Notes under the pieces: generated by a model
Databases searched by the model: none
The model's input: only the letters and a program-made list of their open reading frames with translations
Told to the model about the DNA's origin: nothing
Source: Camelimonas abortus
GTDB taxonomy: Bacteria > Pseudomonadota > Alphaproteobacteria > Rhizobiales > Beijerinckiaceae
Direction: 5' to 3' (one strand)
NCBI RefSeq assembly: GCF_042647165.1
Contig: NZ_JBHRUV010000086.1
Length of the DNA: 6,137 bases
Translations under genes and position numbers: made by a program
Shown here: one piece after another, positions 5,804 to 6,137 of the stretch
Position numbering within the stretch: the first letter of the stretch is position 1
Layout of the letters: each line of letters begins with the position of its first letter

Positions 5804-6137
5804 ATGGCGGACTTTTATCCTTTGTTGGATCGGGCCATCCGCGGCCTGCCGGACAACTCCCCCGAAACGCGCAAGGCGCTTTATGACCGCGCGCGGGACG
5901 TGCTGAACGCCCAGCTCCGCGCCATGGATCCGCCGATGCCGGAGGAGGCGATCGCCAGCCAGATGGCGGCCCTCAACGACGTCATCGCCCGCATCGAGGC
6001 CGAGCAGACCGCCGCCGCCGCTCCCGCCGCCCCGCCGCAGGCGCCGGCGCAGCCGGCGCCGGGCGGCTCCGACGCCCGGTCCGCGCCCGACGCGCCGGTC
6101 CGTCCCGCCGCTCCTGCGCAGCCGCAGCCCGCCGCTC
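5804..6137 (+). CDS. Conserved protein of unknown function downstream of purA (3' end outside window)
   Basis: An open frame from ATG 5804 to the window end: 111 residues plus one base, no stop. The N-terminus (MADFYPLLDRAIRGLP, then SPETRKALYDRARDVLNAQLRAMDPPMPE) resembles, from memory, an N-terminal segment common in alphaproteobacterial hypothetical proteins, often written as ADYYPLIARAV..L..NTGEARRALYERAR. It predicts as two amphipathic helices to about residue 68 (ending IARIEAEQ), with no signal peptide or membrane segment in the visible part. From about 70 the sequence is Ala/Pro/Gln-rich and probably disordered. Codon use has the same GC3 bias as purA. The gap to the purA stop is 32 bases; GGGAG (5785-5789) lies 14 bases before the ATG, a rather long spacing. 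The ATG at 5781 is in another frame. Function unknown; the part beyond the window may carry membrane or other domains. Confidence 0.75.
   Translation, partial: MADFYPLLDRAIRGLPDNSPETRKALYDRARDVLNAQLRAMDPPMPEEAIASQMAALNDVIARIEAEQTAAAAPAAPPQAPAQPAPGGSDARSAPDAPVRPAAPAQPQPAA

Noticed and set aside
1..6137. Mobile elements, CRISPR arrays, tRNA/rRNA genes, phage or toxin-antitoxin genes.
   Set aside because: Read on both strands, I found no transposase or integrase motifs, no regularly spaced repeats, no tRNA-like cloverleaf and no target-site duplications. Repetitive Ala/Pro codons in the protease tail and the last gene are coding low complexity.

Overview
This 6.1-kb window is very GC-rich, with strongly GC-biased third codon positions. 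It looks like ordinary chromosomal sequence from an alphaproteobacterium, most likely Hyphomicrobiales/Rhizobiales or Rhodospirillales. Three things suggest this: the base composition, the style of the S8 protease and the L,D-transpeptidase, and a small protein directly after purA whose N-terminus I recall from alphaproteobacteria. The lineage is inferred from recognised protein families, not from a search.

Layout. (1) 1-1338, plus strand: a secreted S8 (subtilisin-type) serine protease whose 5' end lies before the window, closed by a perfect GC-rich 12-bp inverted repeat. (2) 1339-1805: a 467-base stretch with no credible gene and a short AT-richer patch, probably holding the promoter of the next gene. 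(3) 1806-2534, plus: an L,D-transpeptidase (YkuD) lipoprotein with a Tat-like signal, followed by a hairpin. (4) About 2681-3175, plus: a PaaI-type hotdog thioesterase. (5) 3266-4192, minus: a ten-helix EamA/DMT-family exporter, convergent with the thioesterase; the 90-bp gap holds a likely bidirectional terminator. (6) 4193-4478: a divergent intergenic region with a possible promoter and overlapping hairpins in front of purA. (7) 4479-5771, plus: purA, adenylosuccinate synthetase, complete at 430 residues. (8) 5804 to the window end, plus: the start of an unidentified protein with a short conserved-looking N-terminus and an Ala/Pro/Gln-rich continuation, probably co-transcribed with purA.

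How the genes relate. There is no obvious pathway cluster. The protease and L,D-transpeptidase both act in the cell envelope, but a terminator-like hairpin and a long gap separate them. The thioesterase and exporter are stand-alone metabolic and transport genes. purA is a housekeeping gene of AMP synthesis. I see no mobile element, CRISPR array, tRNA, rRNA or phage gene. The most interesting non-coding signal is a pair of mutually exclusive 8-bp hairpins upstream of purA, the second followed by a T-rich tract, which has the geometry of an attenuator. I do not see convincing evidence of a new multi-gene system here.
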